DNA of 64,000 nucleotides from NCBI RefSeq assembly GCF_029917005.1, contig NZ_CP123967.1, positions 806,001 to 870,000 of the forward strand. Direction: 5' to 3'. Shown here in pieces: positions 52,328-62,202 of the stretch. Below the pieces are notes generated by a model, which was not told the origin of the DNA, ran no database searches, and saw only the letters and a list, made by a program, of their open reading frames with translations. Source of the DNA: Tessaracoccus lacteus (lineage in GTDB: Bacteria > Actinomycetota > Actinomycetes > Propionibacteriales > Propionibacteriaceae). Within the stretch, counting starts at the first letter, position 1; every line of letters begins with the position of its first letter. The position numbers and the translations under genes were made by a program.

Positions 52328-52580
52328 TTCCGGGGCCGCGAGGCCTCGGATGAGCAGAGCACCGCGGTAAGGGTCTGGTCCCCACACCGCCGACAACTAG
52401 ATAGCAACGTGATTGCAAGGACCCCCTTGACCGGGGTTCCCACCCTTGGACGAAGGCCAAGGCCCCGTCGGTGCCACCGAGGCACCACAGGCGGCGGGGA
52501 CGCGTCACGCCACACACCTTCGCGGTCCATGACCGGGCTCCCACCGAGCCAGGACCGAGTTTTCAGAAAGGTACCGCCTG
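52328..52580 (+). promoter_or_regulatory. Structured alpha-operon leader
   Basis: 253 bp with no gene. Successive hairpins: ACCCC/GGGGT (52421-52437), CCTTGG/CCAAGG (52444-52462), GGTGCC/GGCACC (52470-52486), and a nested one with GGTCC/GGACC outside and GGCTC/GAGCC inside (52524-52556) just before the rpsM ribosome-binding site (AGAAAGG). In other bacteria S4 represses this operon through a folded leader; here that is inference. Confidence 0.5.
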
Positions 52581-52955
52581 ATGGCACGCCTCATTGGTGT
52601 CGACCTCCCGCGCGAGAAGCGCCTCGAGGTCGCACTGACCTACATCTTCGGCATCGGGAAGACCCGCGCCGCCGAGACCCTCGCCGCCACTGGAGTGAGC
52701 GGCGATCTGCGAGTCCACCAGCTCACCGACGATCAGCTCGTCGCGCTGCGTGACCACATCGAAGCCAACTACGAGACCGAGGGTGACCTGCGTCGTAGCG
52801 TCGCCGCCGACATCCGTCGCAAGGTCGAGATCGGCAACTACCAGGGCCGCCGCCACCGCGCCGGCCTCCCGGTTCGTGGTCAGCGTACGCGGACCAACGC
52901 GCGCACCCGCAAGGGCAAGAAGAAGGCCGTCGCTGGCAAGAAGAAGGCCCGCTGA
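52581..52955 (+). CDS. rpsM: 30S ribosomal protein S13
   Basis: 124 residues. [28 protein letters not shown] start, [24 protein letters not shown] end. The basic tail contacts the P-site tRNA. First gene of the alpha operon. Confidence 0.98.
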   Translation: MARLIGVDLPREKRLEVALTYIFGIGKTRAAETLAATGVSGDLRVHQLTDDQLVALRDHIEANYETEGDLRRSVAADIRRKVEIGNYQGRRHRAGLPVRGQRTRTNARTRKGKKKAVAGKKKAR

Positions 52956-52997
52956 CCTTAGGTCAGGGCTTCTCAGGACTCAAGGAGAAAGACTTTT

Positions 52998-53405
52998 ATG
53001 GCTACTGCAAGCCGTAAGGCGGGCGCCAAGACCAAGGTGCGCCGCAAGGAGAAGAAGAATGTGCTCGCCGGCCAGGCGCACATCAAGAGCACGTTCAACA
53101 ACACCATCATCTCGATCACCGATCCCACCGGTGCCGTGATCGCGTGGGCCTCTGCCGGCACCGTCGGCTTCAAGGGCTCGCGTAAGTCGACCCCGTTCGC
53201 CGCCCAGATGGCCGCCGAGGCCGCTGGTCGCCGCGCCATGGAGCACGGCATGAAGCGCGTCGACGTGTTCGTCAAGGGCCCCGGCTCCGGTCGTGAGACC
53301 GCGATCCGCTCGCTCGGTGCCGTCGGCCTCGAGGTCGGCGCGATCTCCGACGTGACCCCGGTGCCGCACAACGGCTGCCGTCCGCCCAAGCGTCGTCGCG
53401 TCTGA
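52998..53405 (+). CDS. rpsK: 30S ribosomal protein S11
   Basis: 135 residues. [43 protein letters not shown] and the end [17 protein letters not shown] are conserved. Platform protein of the 30S. Confidence 0.98.
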   Translation: MATASRKAGAKTKVRRKEKKNVLAGQAHIKSTFNNTIISITDPTGAVIAWASAGTVGFKGSRKSTPFAAQMAAEAAGRRAMEHGMKRVDVFVKGPGSGRETAIRSLGAVGLEVGAISDVTPVPHNGCRPPKRRRV

Positions 53406-53433
53406 TCGACCGAGAGAGTAAAGGACTAAGAAC

Positions 53434-54039
53434 ATGGCTCGTTACACCGGCCCTATGACCAAGAAGTCCCGTCGTCTCGGGACTGACCTTGTCGGCAACG
53501 ACAAGGCCTTCGAGCGTCGTCCGTACCCCCCGGGTGTGCACGGCCGCGGCCGCACGAAGGACTCCGAGTACTCGCTGCAGCTCAAGGAGAAGCAGAAGGC
53601 TCGTTACGCGTACGGCGTGCTCGAGAAGCAGTTCCGTCGCTACTACGAAGAGGCTGACCGTTCCCCCGGCAAGACCGGTGACCGTCTGCTGCAGATCCTG
53701 GAGTCGCGTCTCGACAACGTCGTGTACCGCGCAGGGTTCGCCGCGACGCGTCGTCAGGCCCGTCAGCTCGTCGTGCACGGCCACTTCCTCGTGAACGGCC
53801 AGCGCGTGAACATCCCCTCGTACCGCGTCCGCGCCAAGGACATCATCGACGTCGCCGAGAAGTCGCTGAACCTGACGCCTTTCGTGATCGCCCGGGAGAC
53901 CCACGGCGACCGCACGGTGCCCGCGTGGCTCGAGGCCCGTCCGAACCGGATGCGCATCCTCGTTCACCAGCTCCCCGTCCGCGAGCAGATCGTGATCGAC
54001 GTGGCCGAGCAGATGATCGTCGAGCTCTACTCGAAGTGA
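53434..54039 (+). CDS. rpsD: 30S ribosomal protein S4, zinc-free type
   Basis: 201 residues. Starts MARYTGPMTKKSRRLGTDL; no N-terminal cysteines, so the C- form. S4 RNA-binding domain (about 92-155) has LDNVVYRAGFAATRRQARQLVVHGHFLVNG. 16S rRNA nucleator and, in many bacteria, the alpha-operon repressor. Confidence 0.98.
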   Translation: MARYTGPMTKKSRRLGTDLVGNDKAFERRPYPPGVHGRGRTKDSEYSLQLKEKQKARYAYGVLEKQFRRYYEEADRSPGKTGDRLLQILESRLDNVVYRAGFAATRRQARQLVVHGHFLVNGQRVNIPSYRVRAKDIIDVAEKSLNLTPFVIARETHGDRTVPAWLEARPNRMRILVHQLPVREQIVIDVAEQMIVELYSK

Positions 54040-54045
54040 TCCCAG

Positions 54046-54098
54046 GGCCGTCGGCCGGACGCGTTCCGGCCGGCGGTCTTTCGAGGCCCTCGGGCCTC
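54046..54098 (+). terminator. Tandem hairpins between rpsD and rpoA
   Basis: A 14-bp stem with two wobbles (GGCCGTCGGCCGGA and TCCGGCCGGCGGTC, 54046-54078) followed by TTT, then GAGGCCC/GGGCCTC (54083-54098). Probably partial attenuation separating S4 from rpoA levels. Confidence 0.55.
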
Positions 54099-54154
54099 AA
54101 CCAGACAACACCATTCGCGCCATCAGATAGCGGTTGGCGCGGGAAGGACAGTCA

Positions 54155-55165
54155 ATGCTCATCGCTCAGCGCCCGACCCTCTCCGAAGAGGTCGTCTCCG
54201 AGTTCCGTTCCCGGTTCGTCATCGAGCCGCTGGAGCCCGGCTTCGGCTACACCCTCGGCAACTCGCTGCGTCGCACCCTCCTGTCGTCCATCCCGGGCGC
54301 CTCGGTGACCAGCATCAAGATCGAGGGCAACCAGCACGAGTTCTCCACCCTGGAGGGCATCGTCGAGGATGTCACCGAGATCATCCTCAACCTCAAGGGC
54401 CTCGTGCTGTCGTCCGAGGAGGACGAGCCCGTCGTCATGTACCTGCGCAAGGCCGGTGCCGGTGCGGTCACCGCCGGGGACATCCAGCCCCCGGCCGGTG
54501 TCGAGATCCACAACCCGGATCTGCACATCGCCACCCTCAACGACAACGGCAAGCTCGAGATGGAGCTCGTCGTCGAGCGTGGACGCGGCTACGTGTCCGC
54601 TGCGCAGAACAAGGACCCCGAGTCCGAGATCGGCCGCATCCCGGTCGACTCGATCTACTCGCCGGTGCTCAAGGTCACCTACAAGGTCGAGGCCACCCGT
54701 GTCGCCCAGCGCACGGACTTCGACCGTCTGATCGTCGACGTCGAGACCAAAAACTCGATCCTGCCCCGCGACGCCGTCGCCTCGGCCGGTCGCACCCTGG
54801 TCGAGCTCTTCGGCCTGGCGCGTGAGCTGAACGTCGAGGCCGAGGGCATCGAGATCGGCCCGTCGCCCGTCGACGAGCAGATCACGGAGTCCCTGAACCT
54901 CCCGGTCGAGGACCTGGAGCTGTCGGTGCGTTCCTACAACTGCCTCAAGCGCGAGGGCATCCACACCGTGGGTGAGCTCGTCGCCCGCAGCGAAGAGGAC
55001 CTGCTCGACATCCGCAACTTCGGTTCGAAGTCCATCGACGAGGTCAAGGAGACCCTCGCCGGCCTCGGACTCGCGCTGCGTGACTCGCACCCGGGCTTCG
55101 ACCCGATGCAGGCCATCGAGCGCTACGACGAGGACTCGGACTTCGCCGAGACCGAGCAGTACTGA
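54155..55165 (+). CDS. rpoA: DNA-directed RNA polymerase alpha subunit
   Basis: 336 residues from ATG 54155 ([12 protein letters not shown]), preceded by GGAAGGA. N-terminal assembly domain (about 1-228) with [24 protein letters not shown]-terminal DNA- and activator-binding domain (about 255-315) with [20 protein letters not shown] and [20 protein letters not shown]. Acidic tail. Confidence 0.98.
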   Translation: MLIAQRPTLSEEVVSEFRSRFVIEPLEPGFGYTLGNSLRRTLLSSIPGASVTSIKIEGNQHEFSTLEGIVEDVTEIILNLKGLVLSSEEDEPVVMYLRKAGAGAVTAGDIQPPAGVEIHNPDLHIATLNDNGKLEMELVVERGRGYVSAAQNKDPESEIGRIPVDSIYSPVLKVTYKVEATRVAQRTDFDRLIVDVETKNSILPRDAVASAGRTLVELFGLARELNVEAEGIEIGPSPVDEQITESLNLPVEDLELSVRSYNCLKREGIHTVGELVARSEEDLLDIRNFGSKSIDEVKETLAGLGLALRDSHPGFDPMQAIERYDEDSDFAETEQY

Positions 55166-55200
55166 CCGCCCAACGCATCTACACCTGGAGTTAAACACCA

Positions 55201-55695
55201 ATGCCCAAGCCAACCAAGGGTCCCCGTCTGGGCGGCAGCCCGACCCACGAGCGGATCATCCTGCGTAACCTGGCGACCCAGCTCTTCGAGCACGGCCGCA
55301 TCACGACCACAGAGACCAAGGCCCGCCGCGTGCAGCCCTTGGCCGAGAAGCTCATCACCAAGGCGAAGCGCGGCGACCTGCACTCGCGTCGCCTGGTGCT
55401 GCAGTCGGTGACCGATCCCGCCGTCGTCCGCGTGCTGTTCGACGAGATCGCCCCGGCCGTCGCCGAGCGTGAGGGCGGCTACACCCGCATCACGAAGCTC
55501 GGCCCCCGCAAGGGCGACAACGCTCCCATGGCGATGATCGAGGTCATCACCGAGGCCGTCGCGCCGAAGGCCGCGCCCGCCGCCGCCAAGCCGGTCGTTG
55601 AGGAGGCCCCCGTGGCCGACGAGACCCCCGCCGTCGACGAGGCCCCCGTGGCCGAGGAGACCACCGAGGTCGAGGAGACCGCCGAAGCCAAGTGA
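55201..55695 (+). CDS. rplQ: 50S ribosomal protein L17
   Basis: 164 residues. Core (1-118) starts [34 protein letters not shown] and includes [20 protein letters not shown]. The remaining 45 residues are an Ala/Glu/Val/Pro-rich acidic tail with a repeated EAPVADE-like pattern, not the sunset-like domain seen on L4. Last gene of the alpha operon. Confidence 0.97.
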   Translation: MPKPTKGPRLGGSPTHERIILRNLATQLFEHGRITTTETKARRVQPLAEKLITKAKRGDLHSRRLVLQSVTDPAVVRVLFDEIAPAVAEREGGYTRITKLGPRKGDNAPMAMIEVITEAVAPKAAPAAAKPVVEEAPVADETPAVDEAPVAEETTEVEETAEAK

Positions 55696-55715
55696 GCTGA
55701 CGCACACACCGCGTG

Positions 55716-55743
55716 AAGAGGGGCCCTTCGGGGCCCCTCTTTT
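55716..55743 (+). terminator. Terminator after rplQ
   Basis: AAGAGGGGCC/GGCCCCTCTT stem, CTTCGG loop, ending in a short T run. Confidence 0.88.
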
Positions 55744-55765
55744 CCGTTGCCCGGAGGATGCGGCG

Positions 55766-55771
55766 TAAGCT
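55766..55771 (+). promoter_or_regulatory. Candidate -10 of the TrpX-like operon
   Basis: TAAGCT about 30 nt before the first binding-protein start; only a weak -35 (TTCCGT at 18 bp). Confidence 0.35.
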
Positions 55772-55801
55772 GTCAGGCCGGAGATCACCGAGAGGAACAA
55801 G

Positions 55802-56788
55802 ATGCTGCGACGTGGGCTTGCCGGGATGACACTCGGCGCGCTGCTGCTTGCCGGGTGCGCGCAGGGGGGCTCGACAGCGACGACGAGTCCCTCCGGGGAG
55901 AAGCGCAGCGTGAGCGTGGGCGCGGTCACCATTGTGTCGCACCCGTCCCTCGACCTGCTGTACGAGGGCATCACCGAGGCCCTGGCAGACGCGGGATACG
56001 TCGAGGGGGAGAACCTGGAGATGTCCCTGGAGAACCCGCAGGGCGACCAGGCGACGCTCGCGAGTATCGCCAACACCTTCGCGGCCTCCGACAAGGAGTA
56101 CTTCGTCGCCATCGCGACCCCGCCGGCGCAGGCGCTGGCCCAGGTCATCACGGACCGGCCCATCGTGTTCGCGTCCGTCACCGACCCCGCAGCCGCCGGA
56201 CTCGTCGACTCCATGGACGCGCCGGGCGGCAACATCACGGGCACCAGCGACCAGCTGCCGACGGATCAGCAGCTGCAGGTGCTCACCGAGATCGACCCGA
56301 GCGTCAAGACCGTCGGCATCGTCTACTCCTCGGCGGAGGTCAACGCCCAGGTGCAGGCCGAGGCCGCGGTCGAGGCCGGCAGGCAGCTCGGCATCGAGGT
56401 GCTGACCGCCACCGTCACCAACAGCTCCGAGGTCCAGCAGGCCGCAGAGTCGCTCGACGTCGACGCCTACTTCGTGCTCGTGGACAACACCGTCGTGTCC
56501 GCCATGGAGTCCATGGTGCAGGTGGCCGAGCAGCACCACCGCCTGCTGGTGGCCTCCGACGCCGACTCGGTTGAGCGCGGCGCCGCCGCAGCGCTGGCCA
56601 CCGACTACGAGGCACAGGGGCGCCAGACGGGGGAGATGCTCGTGCGCATCATCGAGGGTGCCGACCCGGCTGACATGCCGGTCGAGCTCCAGGAGAGCCT
56701 GGAGCTGGTCATCAACCCGGACGCGGCCGAGGCCATGGGCGTGACGATTCCTGACGCGGTCGTCAAGAAGGCGGACGAGACACTCTGA
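55802..56788 (+). CDS. TrpX-like ABC substrate-binding lipoprotein, copy 1
   Basis: 328 residues, lipobox LLAGC (Cys19), then a Ser/Thr-rich linker. The mature part belongs to the ABC_sub_bind family (TrpX/YnbD type): GAVTIVSHPSLDLLYEGI, NPQGDQATLASIANTFAAS, TPPAQALAQ and TDRPIVFASVTDP. Relatives bind aromatic amino acids or unknown ligands. First gene of a four-gene operon-like run with a paralogue, permease and ATPase. Confidence 0.9.
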   Translation: MLRRGLAGMTLGALLLAGCAQGGSTATTSPSGEKRSVSVGAVTIVSHPSLDLLYEGITEALADAGYVEGENLEMSLENPQGDQATLASIANTFAASDKEYFVAIATPPAQALAQVITDRPIVFASVTDPAAAGLVDSMDAPGGNITGTSDQLPTDQQLQVLTEIDPSVKTVGIVYSSAEVNAQVQAEAAVEAGRQLGIEVLTATVTNSSEVQQAAESLDVDAYFVLVDNTVVSAMESMVQVAEQHHRLLVASDADSVERGAAAALATDYEAQGRQTGEMLVRIIEGADPADMPVELQESLELVINPDAAEAMGVTIPDAVVKKADETL

Positions 56789-56806
56789 TCCCGGACGGCC
56801 CCCCCG

Positions 56807-56824
56807 CCGTCCCGCGGGGGACGG
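56807..56824 (+). terminator. Hairpin between the two binding-protein genes
   Basis: CCGTCCC/GGGACGG type stem around GCG, followed by TTAGGCT, which may be a -10 box (56826-56831) for the second copy. Confidence 0.4.
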
Positions 56825-56865
56825 TTAGGCTGTCTCGGTCACCCCCCAGCTCCACGAGGAGAACG

Positions 56866-57840
56866 ATGAAGATCACGGCACTCGCCCTCGGCGTCGCAGC
56901 CGCCCTGTCCCTGTCGGCCTGCGGAGGTTCGACGGGGGAGCCCGCACCCGGGTCAGAGAGCGGCGCGGCGTCGTACTCGATCGGGATCGCCACGATCCAG
57001 TCCCACCCGGCGCTGGACGCCGTGACCGAGGGCTTCAAGGCCGCCTTCGAGGAGGCCGGCGTCGAAGTCACCTTCGATGAGCAGAACGCGCAGGGTGACC
57101 AGACGACGCTGACGAACATCGCCAACACCTTCGCCTCCTCGGACTACGACGCCTTCCTCGCGATCGCCACCCCGACCGCCCAGGCGCTGGCCAACGTGAT
57201 CACGGACCGCCCGGTCGTCTTCGCCGCCGTCACGGACCCGAAGTCCGCCGGGCTCGTCGCCTCCTGGGACGCGCCGGACTCCAACATCACAGGGGTCTCC
57301 GACCTCAACCCGATGGCCGACCAGCTCAAGCTCATCCAGGAGGCCATGCCCGAGGTGAAGACCGTCGGCATCGTCTACGCCTCCGGCGAGGTCAACTCCG
57401 AGGTCCAGGTCCAGGAGGCCACCGACGCAGCCGCGACGCTCGGCCTGGAGATCAGGACTGCCACCGTCACCAACAGCTCCGAGGTGCAGCAGGCCGCCGA
57501 GTCCCTCGATGTCGACGCCTTCCTGATCCCGACCGACAACACGGTCGTGTCCGCGGCCGAGTCCGTCATCCAGGTCGGCGAGCAGAAGCAGGCGCCCGTG
57601 TTCGCATCCGACGAGTCCACGATCGAGCGCGGCGCCGCCGCCGGCCTGTCCGTGAACTACACCCAGCAGGGACGGGACGCCGCGGCCGTCATGCTGAAGC
57701 TCCTCGAGGGTACTCCGGCCAGCGAGATCCCCGTGGCCACGCAGAAGGAGTTCGACCTCTTCGTGAACGAGGCTGCGGCCACCACGCAGGGCCTGACGCT
57801 GCCCGACGCCATCGTCGAGCGCGCCACCACCAAGTACTGA
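56866..57840 (+). CDS. TrpX-like ABC substrate-binding lipoprotein, copy 2
   Basis: 324 residues, lipobox LSAC (Cys19). Same family and layout as the preceding gene; one stretch of over 20 residues (TVTNSSEVQQAAESLDVDA and flanks) is identical in the two proteins, so this is tandem duplication. Ligand-lining residues differ elsewhere (for example HPALDAVTEG, SWDAPDSN), so specificity may differ. GAGGAG lies upstream. Confidence 0.9.
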   Translation: MKITALALGVAAALSLSACGGSTGEPAPGSESGAASYSIGIATIQSHPALDAVTEGFKAAFEEAGVEVTFDEQNAQGDQTTLTNIANTFASSDYDAFLAIATPTAQALANVITDRPVVFAAVTDPKSAGLVASWDAPDSNITGVSDLNPMADQLKLIQEAMPEVKTVGIVYASGEVNSEVQVQEATDAAATLGLEIRTATVTNSSEVQQAAESLDVDAFLIPTDNTVVSAAESVIQVGEQKQAPVFASDESTIERGAAAGLSVNYTQQGRDAAAVMLKLLEGTPASEIPVATQKEFDLFVNEAAATTQGLTLPDAIVERATTKY

Positions 57841-57856
57841 GAGTACGTGTGAACTG

Positions 57857-58759
57857 ATGATCATCGCACTGGAGATCGGCCTGCTCTACGCCATCATGGC
57901 GTTGGGGGTCTACCTCACCTACCGCGTGCTGGACTTCCCCGACCTGACGGTCGACGGGTCCTTCACGACGGGCGCCGCCACCTGCGCCATGCTGATCGTG
58001 GGCGGGCTCCCGGTCCCGGTCGCGATGGTCGCCGGCACGCTGGCCGGCATGGCCGCCGGCGCGGTCACGGGCCTGCTGCACGTCTGGGGGCACATCAACC
58101 CGCTGCTGGCCGGCATCCTGACTCAGATCGCGCTCTACTCGATCAACCTCCGCATCATGGGCAACAAGGCCAACGTGCCGCTGCTGCGCCAGACGACGCT
58201 GTTCACGCCGCTGCAGGAGGCGGGTCTCCTGCGCACGTGGGCGTCGGTCGCGATCTTCGCCGTGGTGGTCGCCATCGTCGGGGTCATCGTCTACTGGTTC
58301 CTGGGCACGAGCTTCGGCGTGGCGATCCGCGCGACGGGCGACAACGAGTTGATGGCCTCCTCGCAGGGCATCAACACGGGCGTCACGAAGGTCATCGGGC
58401 TCGCCCTGTCGAACGGCCTGGTGGCGCTCTGCGGCACCATCGTGGCGCAGTACCAGGGCTTCGCTGACATCTCGATGGGCATCGGCCTGATCGTGGCCGG
58501 CCTGGCATCTGTGATCGTCGGCCAGGCCATCTTCGGCATGACGGCCGTCTGGCAGGCCGTGCTGGCCGCTGCTCTCGGTTCCGTCATCTACCGCGGCGTG
58601 ATCCAGATCGCGCTGAACAACGGCTTCAACCCCAACGACATGAAGCTGGTGTCCGCGGTGCTCGTGGTGCTGGCGCTCGTGCTGCCCCAGTGGGCGCCGC
58701 TGAAGAAGTTGAGAATCCGCAGGAGGACCGCCGCGGCGGTCGCGGAAGGAGCCAAGTGA
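57857..58759 (+). CDS. TrpY-like ABC transporter permease
   Basis: 300 residues, eight or nine membrane segments, BPD_transp_2-like. FPDLTVDGSFTTGAA near the N-terminus and ATGDNELMASSQGINT are recurrent in this permease group. It starts 16 bp after the second binding protein, and its TGA shares a base with the ATPase ATG. Confidence 0.9.
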   Translation: MIIALEIGLLYAIMALGVYLTYRVLDFPDLTVDGSFTTGAATCAMLIVGGLPVPVAMVAGTLAGMAAGAVTGLLHVWGHINPLLAGILTQIALYSINLRIMGNKANVPLLRQTTLFTPLQEAGLLRTWASVAIFAVVVAIVGVIVYWFLGTSFGVAIRATGDNELMASSQGINTGVTKVIGLALSNGLVALCGTIVAQYQGFADISMGIGLIVAGLASVIVGQAIFGMTAVWQAVLAAALGSVIYRGVIQIALNNGFNPNDMKLVSAVLVVLALVLPQWAPLKKLRIRRRTAAAVAEGAK

Positions 58760-59550
58760 TGCTCGAGCTCGTCAACGTCACCAAGCGGTTCTTCCCCGGC
58801 ACGGTCAACGAGCGGGTCGCGCTCGACGACCTCTCTCTGAAGCTGTCCGAGGGGGACTTCGTCACCGTCATCGGCTCCAACGGGGCCGGAAAATCGACCA
58901 TGCTCAACGTCATCTCCGGCCGGTACACGGCCGACGGCGGCAGCGTCATCATCGACGGCCACGACGTCACGAAGGCGCCTGAACACCGCCGCGCCAGCTC
59001 CGTGGCCCGCGTCTTCCAGGACCCTATGGCCGGCACCGCGCCGCACCTGACGATCGAGGAGAACCTTGCCATCGCCTTCGAGAGGGGCAAGGGCCGAGGG
59101 CTGCGGATGGCGGTCACGCGGGCGAAGCGCGAGGTCTTCCGCGAGGCCCTCATCACCCTCGAGCTGGGTCTCGAGGACCGCCTCGAGATGCGCGTCGGCA
59201 TGCTCTCGGGCGGACAGCGCCAGGCGCTCAGCCTCCTGATGGCCACCTACGCGAAGCCGGCCATCCTGCTGCTCGATGAGCACACCGCTGCGCTCGACCC
59301 GTCCCGCGCCGAGCTCATCACCCGGCTCACGGGAGAGGCCGTCGCGCGCAACAACCTGACCGCGCTGATGGTCACGCACAACATGAACCAGGCTATCGAG
59401 CTCGGCAACCGGCTGATCATGATGCATGAGGGCCGCGTCGTGCTGGAGGTGGACGAGCAGGCCAAGAAGTCGATCACCGCCGAACACCTCCTCGAGGAGT
59501 TCTCGAAGATCAAGGGCGCCAGCCTGTCCGACCGCACGCTGCTCGACTGA
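58759..59550 (+). CDS. TrpZ-like ABC transporter ATPase
   Basis: 263 residues from ATG 58759. Walker A GSNGAGKST, signature LSGGQRQ, and DEHTAALDP in place of the usual DEPT, a variant common in this transporter group. H-motif VTHN. It completes a binding protein (two copies), permease, ATPase importer. Confidence 0.93.
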   Translation: MLELVNVTKRFFPGTVNERVALDDLSLKLSEGDFVTVIGSNGAGKSTMLNVISGRYTADGGSVIIDGHDVTKAPEHRRASSVARVFQDPMAGTAPHLTIEENLAIAFERGKGRGLRMAVTRAKREVFREALITLELGLEDRLEMRVGMLSGGQRQALSLLMATYAKPAILLLDEHTAALDPSRAELITRLTGEAVARNNLTALMVTHNMNQAIELGNRLIMMHEGRVVLEVDEQAKKSITAEHLLEEFSKIKGASLSDRTLLD

Positions 59551-59613
59551 GGGCGGCCGCGGCCGCGGCCGGCCCGCTAAGCTTCGATCCAGTGGTGTCC
59601 GGCGGGAGGTGTA

Positions 59614-60639
59614 GTGGCAACTGACCCCGCTCCCGAGCGCCCCAACATCCGACAGGTGGCGGCGCGGGCCGGCGTGTCCCACATGACGGTCTCGCGCGTG
59701 CTGAACGACGCCCCGAACATCCGACCCGATACCCGCGACAGGGTGCTCGCTGCCATCGCAGAACTCAACTACCGCCCCAGCAATGCGGCGCGCGCCCTGG
59801 CGACGCAGCGGCACCAGCGCATCGGTGTGCTCATGGAGAGCCACTTCGCCTACGGGCCCACGCACACCCTGCGCGGCATCGAGCTGGCGGCGGGCGAGGC
59901 CGACTACTCCGTGACGTCCGTCACCCTGCGCGCGGAGGATCCCGCGGGCCCGCGGGAGGGCATCGAGCAGCTGTCGGCCCAGGGCGTCGACGGCATCTGC
60001 GTCATCGCCCCGCGCTCCACCTCGCTCTCGGCGCTGCGGCAGATCGAGTTCAGGGTCCCCGTCGTCGTCGTGAAGTCGGACAGGGACCCGACCTTCGTCA
60101 CGGTCTCCGCGGACCAGAGGATGGGAACCAACCTGCTTGTCGATCATCTGGCCGAGCTGGGGCACCGCGACATCCTGCATCTGGCCGGACCGCTCGACTG
60201 GCTCGACGCCCGCGCCAGGGAGCGTGCCTTCCACGAGCGGGCCAAGGCCTGGAAGCTCGCCGAGCGGCCGATCGTGGTGGGGGACTGGAGCGCCGACTTC
60301 GCCTACGAGTACGCGCTCGGGCTCAAGCGGCGCCCCGACTACACGGCGATCTTCGCCGCCAATGACGAGTCCGCGCTCGGGCTGATCCATGGCTTCTCGG
60401 AGCGCGGCATCTCGGTGCCAGACGAGATGAGCATCGTCGGCTTCGACGATCTCCCCATGACCGCGCACTTCCTGCCGCCCCTGACGACCGTCCGGCAGGA
60501 CTTCCACGCCATCGGCGCCAAGGCATTGGAGATCGTCATCGCGGCAGCGAAGGGGCGCGATGTCCCGCAGCGGACCCGGCTGCCGATCGAGCTCGTCCGC
60601 CGGCGGTCGGCCGCCGCGCCGAGAGGGGGGCTGGGATGA
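59614..60639 (+). CDS. LacI-family transcriptional regulator
   Basis: 341 residues, GTG start with GGGAGG upstream. N-terminal helix-turn-helix (about 11-31, IRQVAARAGVSHMTVSRVLND) plus hinge NAARAL, followed by a periplasmic-binding-protein-like effector domain (about 68-325). ATGA overlap with the sugar ATPase gene and the operator pair before the sugar-binding-protein gene indicate control of that transport system. Effector probably a sugar. Confidence 0.92.
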   Translation: MATDPAPERPNIRQVAARAGVSHMTVSRVLNDAPNIRPDTRDRVLAAIAELNYRPSNAARALATQRHQRIGVLMESHFAYGPTHTLRGIELAAGEADYSVTSVTLRAEDPAGPREGIEQLSAQGVDGICVIAPRSTSLSALRQIEFRVPVVVVKSDRDPTFVTVSADQRMGTNLLVDHLAELGHRDILHLAGPLDWLDARARERAFHERAKAWKLAERPIVVGDWSADFAYEYALGLKRRPDYTAIFAANDESALGLIHGFSERGISVPDEMSIVGFDDLPMTAHFLPPLTTVRQDFHAIGAKALEIVIAAAKGRDVPQRTRLPIELVRRRSAAAPRGGLG

Positions 60640-62159
60640 CGCAGCCTGTCCTCGAGCTCGTGGGTGTCACCGTGGAATACCCGGGCATGCTGGCGCTCGA
60701 CGGGGTGGACATCGCGCTGTTCCCCGGCGAGGTGCATGCGCTGCTCGGCGAGAACGGGGCGGGCAAGTCCACCGTCATCAACGTCCTCAACGGTGTCCGA
60801 CCCATCGCCTCGGGGGAGATCCTCCTCGACGGCGAGCCCGTCACGCTCGCCAACCCGGCGGCGAGCCGGGCGGCCGGGATCGCGACGGTCTTCCAGGACA
60901 TCCACCTGAGCGGGAACCTGACCGTCGCCGAGAACGTGATGCTCGGGCACGAGCCTCGCGGCCGGTTCGGCATCGACTGGGGTGCGACACGGGGGGCGGC
61001 CGCTGAGGTGCTGTCCCGCCTCGGGCTCGAGGACCTCGACCTGCGCACGAGGCTCAACGCCCTGTCGCCCTCGACACAGCAGCTCGTGGCCGTCGCGCGT
61101 GCGATGGTGGGCAGACCGCGAGTGCTGCTGCTCGACGAGCCGACCTCCAGCCTGGCGCCTGCCGACGTCGCGCTGCTGTTCAAGGTGCTCCGGCGTCTCC
61201 GCGATGACGGGATGGCGATCGTGTTCGTGTCGCACTTCCTGGAGCAGGTGTTCGCGATCAGCGACCGGGTGACGGTGCTCCGGGACGGCCGGGTGGTCGC
61301 GGAGCGAGAGGCCGACACCATCGATCGCGTCGAGCTGATCTCGCTGATGCTCGGGAGGAGCGTCGACGCACTCAGGGAGATCGGATCGGAACGGCGCGCG
61401 CACCGGCAGGATCCGGAGGGCGACCCCGTCCTCCTTGCGGAGGGCCTCGGCCGCTCCGGCGTGTTCGCCCGGACGGATCTCGCGCTCTACCGCGGCGAGA
61501 TCGTCGGGTTCATCGGGTTGCGTGGATCTGGCCGCACGGAGTTGGCCAGGCTGCTTGCGGGCGTGACGCCGACGTCGCAGGGGACCCTCACCATCGACGG
61601 CCGCCGGGTGCGGGTCGACTCGCCCGCCAGCGGGCTGCGGCACCGGGTCGTGCTCTCGGCGCAGGACCGGACGGTTGACGGCATCATCGCCGAGATGACG
61701 GTGGCGGACAACGTGGTGCTCAGCCTGCAGGCCATGCGCGGCTGGCGGTCGCGCGTGTCGCGTCGTGAGCGGGCGGAGATCGTGACGTGGGCGAGGGAGC
61801 TGTTCGGCCTCGAGCAGCTCTCGCCGGAGACCCCGGCCGGGCTGTTGTCGGGCGGCCAGCAGCAGAAGATCCTCCTCGCGCGCCTTCTCGCGACCCGGCC
61901 CCGGGTCCTCATCCTCGATGAGCCCACCCGCGGTGTGGACATCGGGTCGAAGGTCGCCATCCAACGTCGGGTGGCGGCAATGGTCGATCAGGGCATGGCC
62001 GTGGTGTTCATCTCCTCCGAGTTCAGCGAGGTGCTCCGCCTCGCCGACCGCATCATCGTCCTCAAAGACCGCGACAAGGTGGGGGAGATTTCCAACGGTC
62101 CGGGCGTCACCGTCCAGACCGTGGTCGAGATGATCGCCTCGGCCGCCGAGGACGACTGA
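60636..62159 (+). CDS. Sugar ABC transporter ATPase (two-domain, YtfR-like)
   Basis: 507 residues with two ATP-binding domains (about 1-245 and 250-500). First domain: GENGAGKST, signature LSPSTQQ (degenerate), DEPTSSLAP. Second: degenerate P-loop GLRGSGRTE, LSGGQQQK, DEPTRGVDIG. Typical of ribose/galactofuranose-type carbohydrate importers. Translationally coupled to the LacI gene. A second, similar ATPase begins at the right edge, so the locus encodes two. Confidence 0.93.
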   Translation: MTQPVLELVGVTVEYPGMLALDGVDIALFPGEVHALLGENGAGKSTVINVLNGVRPIASGEILLDGEPVTLANPAASRAAGIATVFQDIHLSGNLTVAENVMLGHEPRGRFGIDWGATRGAAAEVLSRLGLEDLDLRTRLNALSPSTQQLVAVARAMVGRPRVLLLDEPTSSLAPADVALLFKVLRRLRDDGMAIVFVSHFLEQVFAISDRVTVLRDGRVVAEREADTIDRVELISLMLGRSVDALREIGSERRAHRQDPEGDPVLLAEGLGRSGVFARTDLALYRGEIVGFIGLRGSGRTELARLLAGVTPTSQGTLTIDGRRVRVDSPASGLRHRVVLSAQDRTVDGIIAEMTVADNVVLSLQAMRGWRSRVSRRERAEIVTWARELFGLEQLSPETPAGLLSGGQQQKILLARLLATRPRVLILDEPTRGVDIGSKVAIQRRVAAMVDQGMAVVFISSEFSEVLRLADRIIVLKDRDKVGEISNGPGVTVQTVVEMIASAAEDD

Positions 62160-62202
62160 CGCCGTCGCAGCGGACCGTGACCTAAACGTTATCTGAAACC
62201 CC

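Noticed and set aside
59551-59577. GGCCGC-type simple repeat after the TrpZ-like gene as a regulatory element
   Set aside because: Short low-complexity GC sequence with no clear arms or T run; could be a weak terminator, but support is insufficient.
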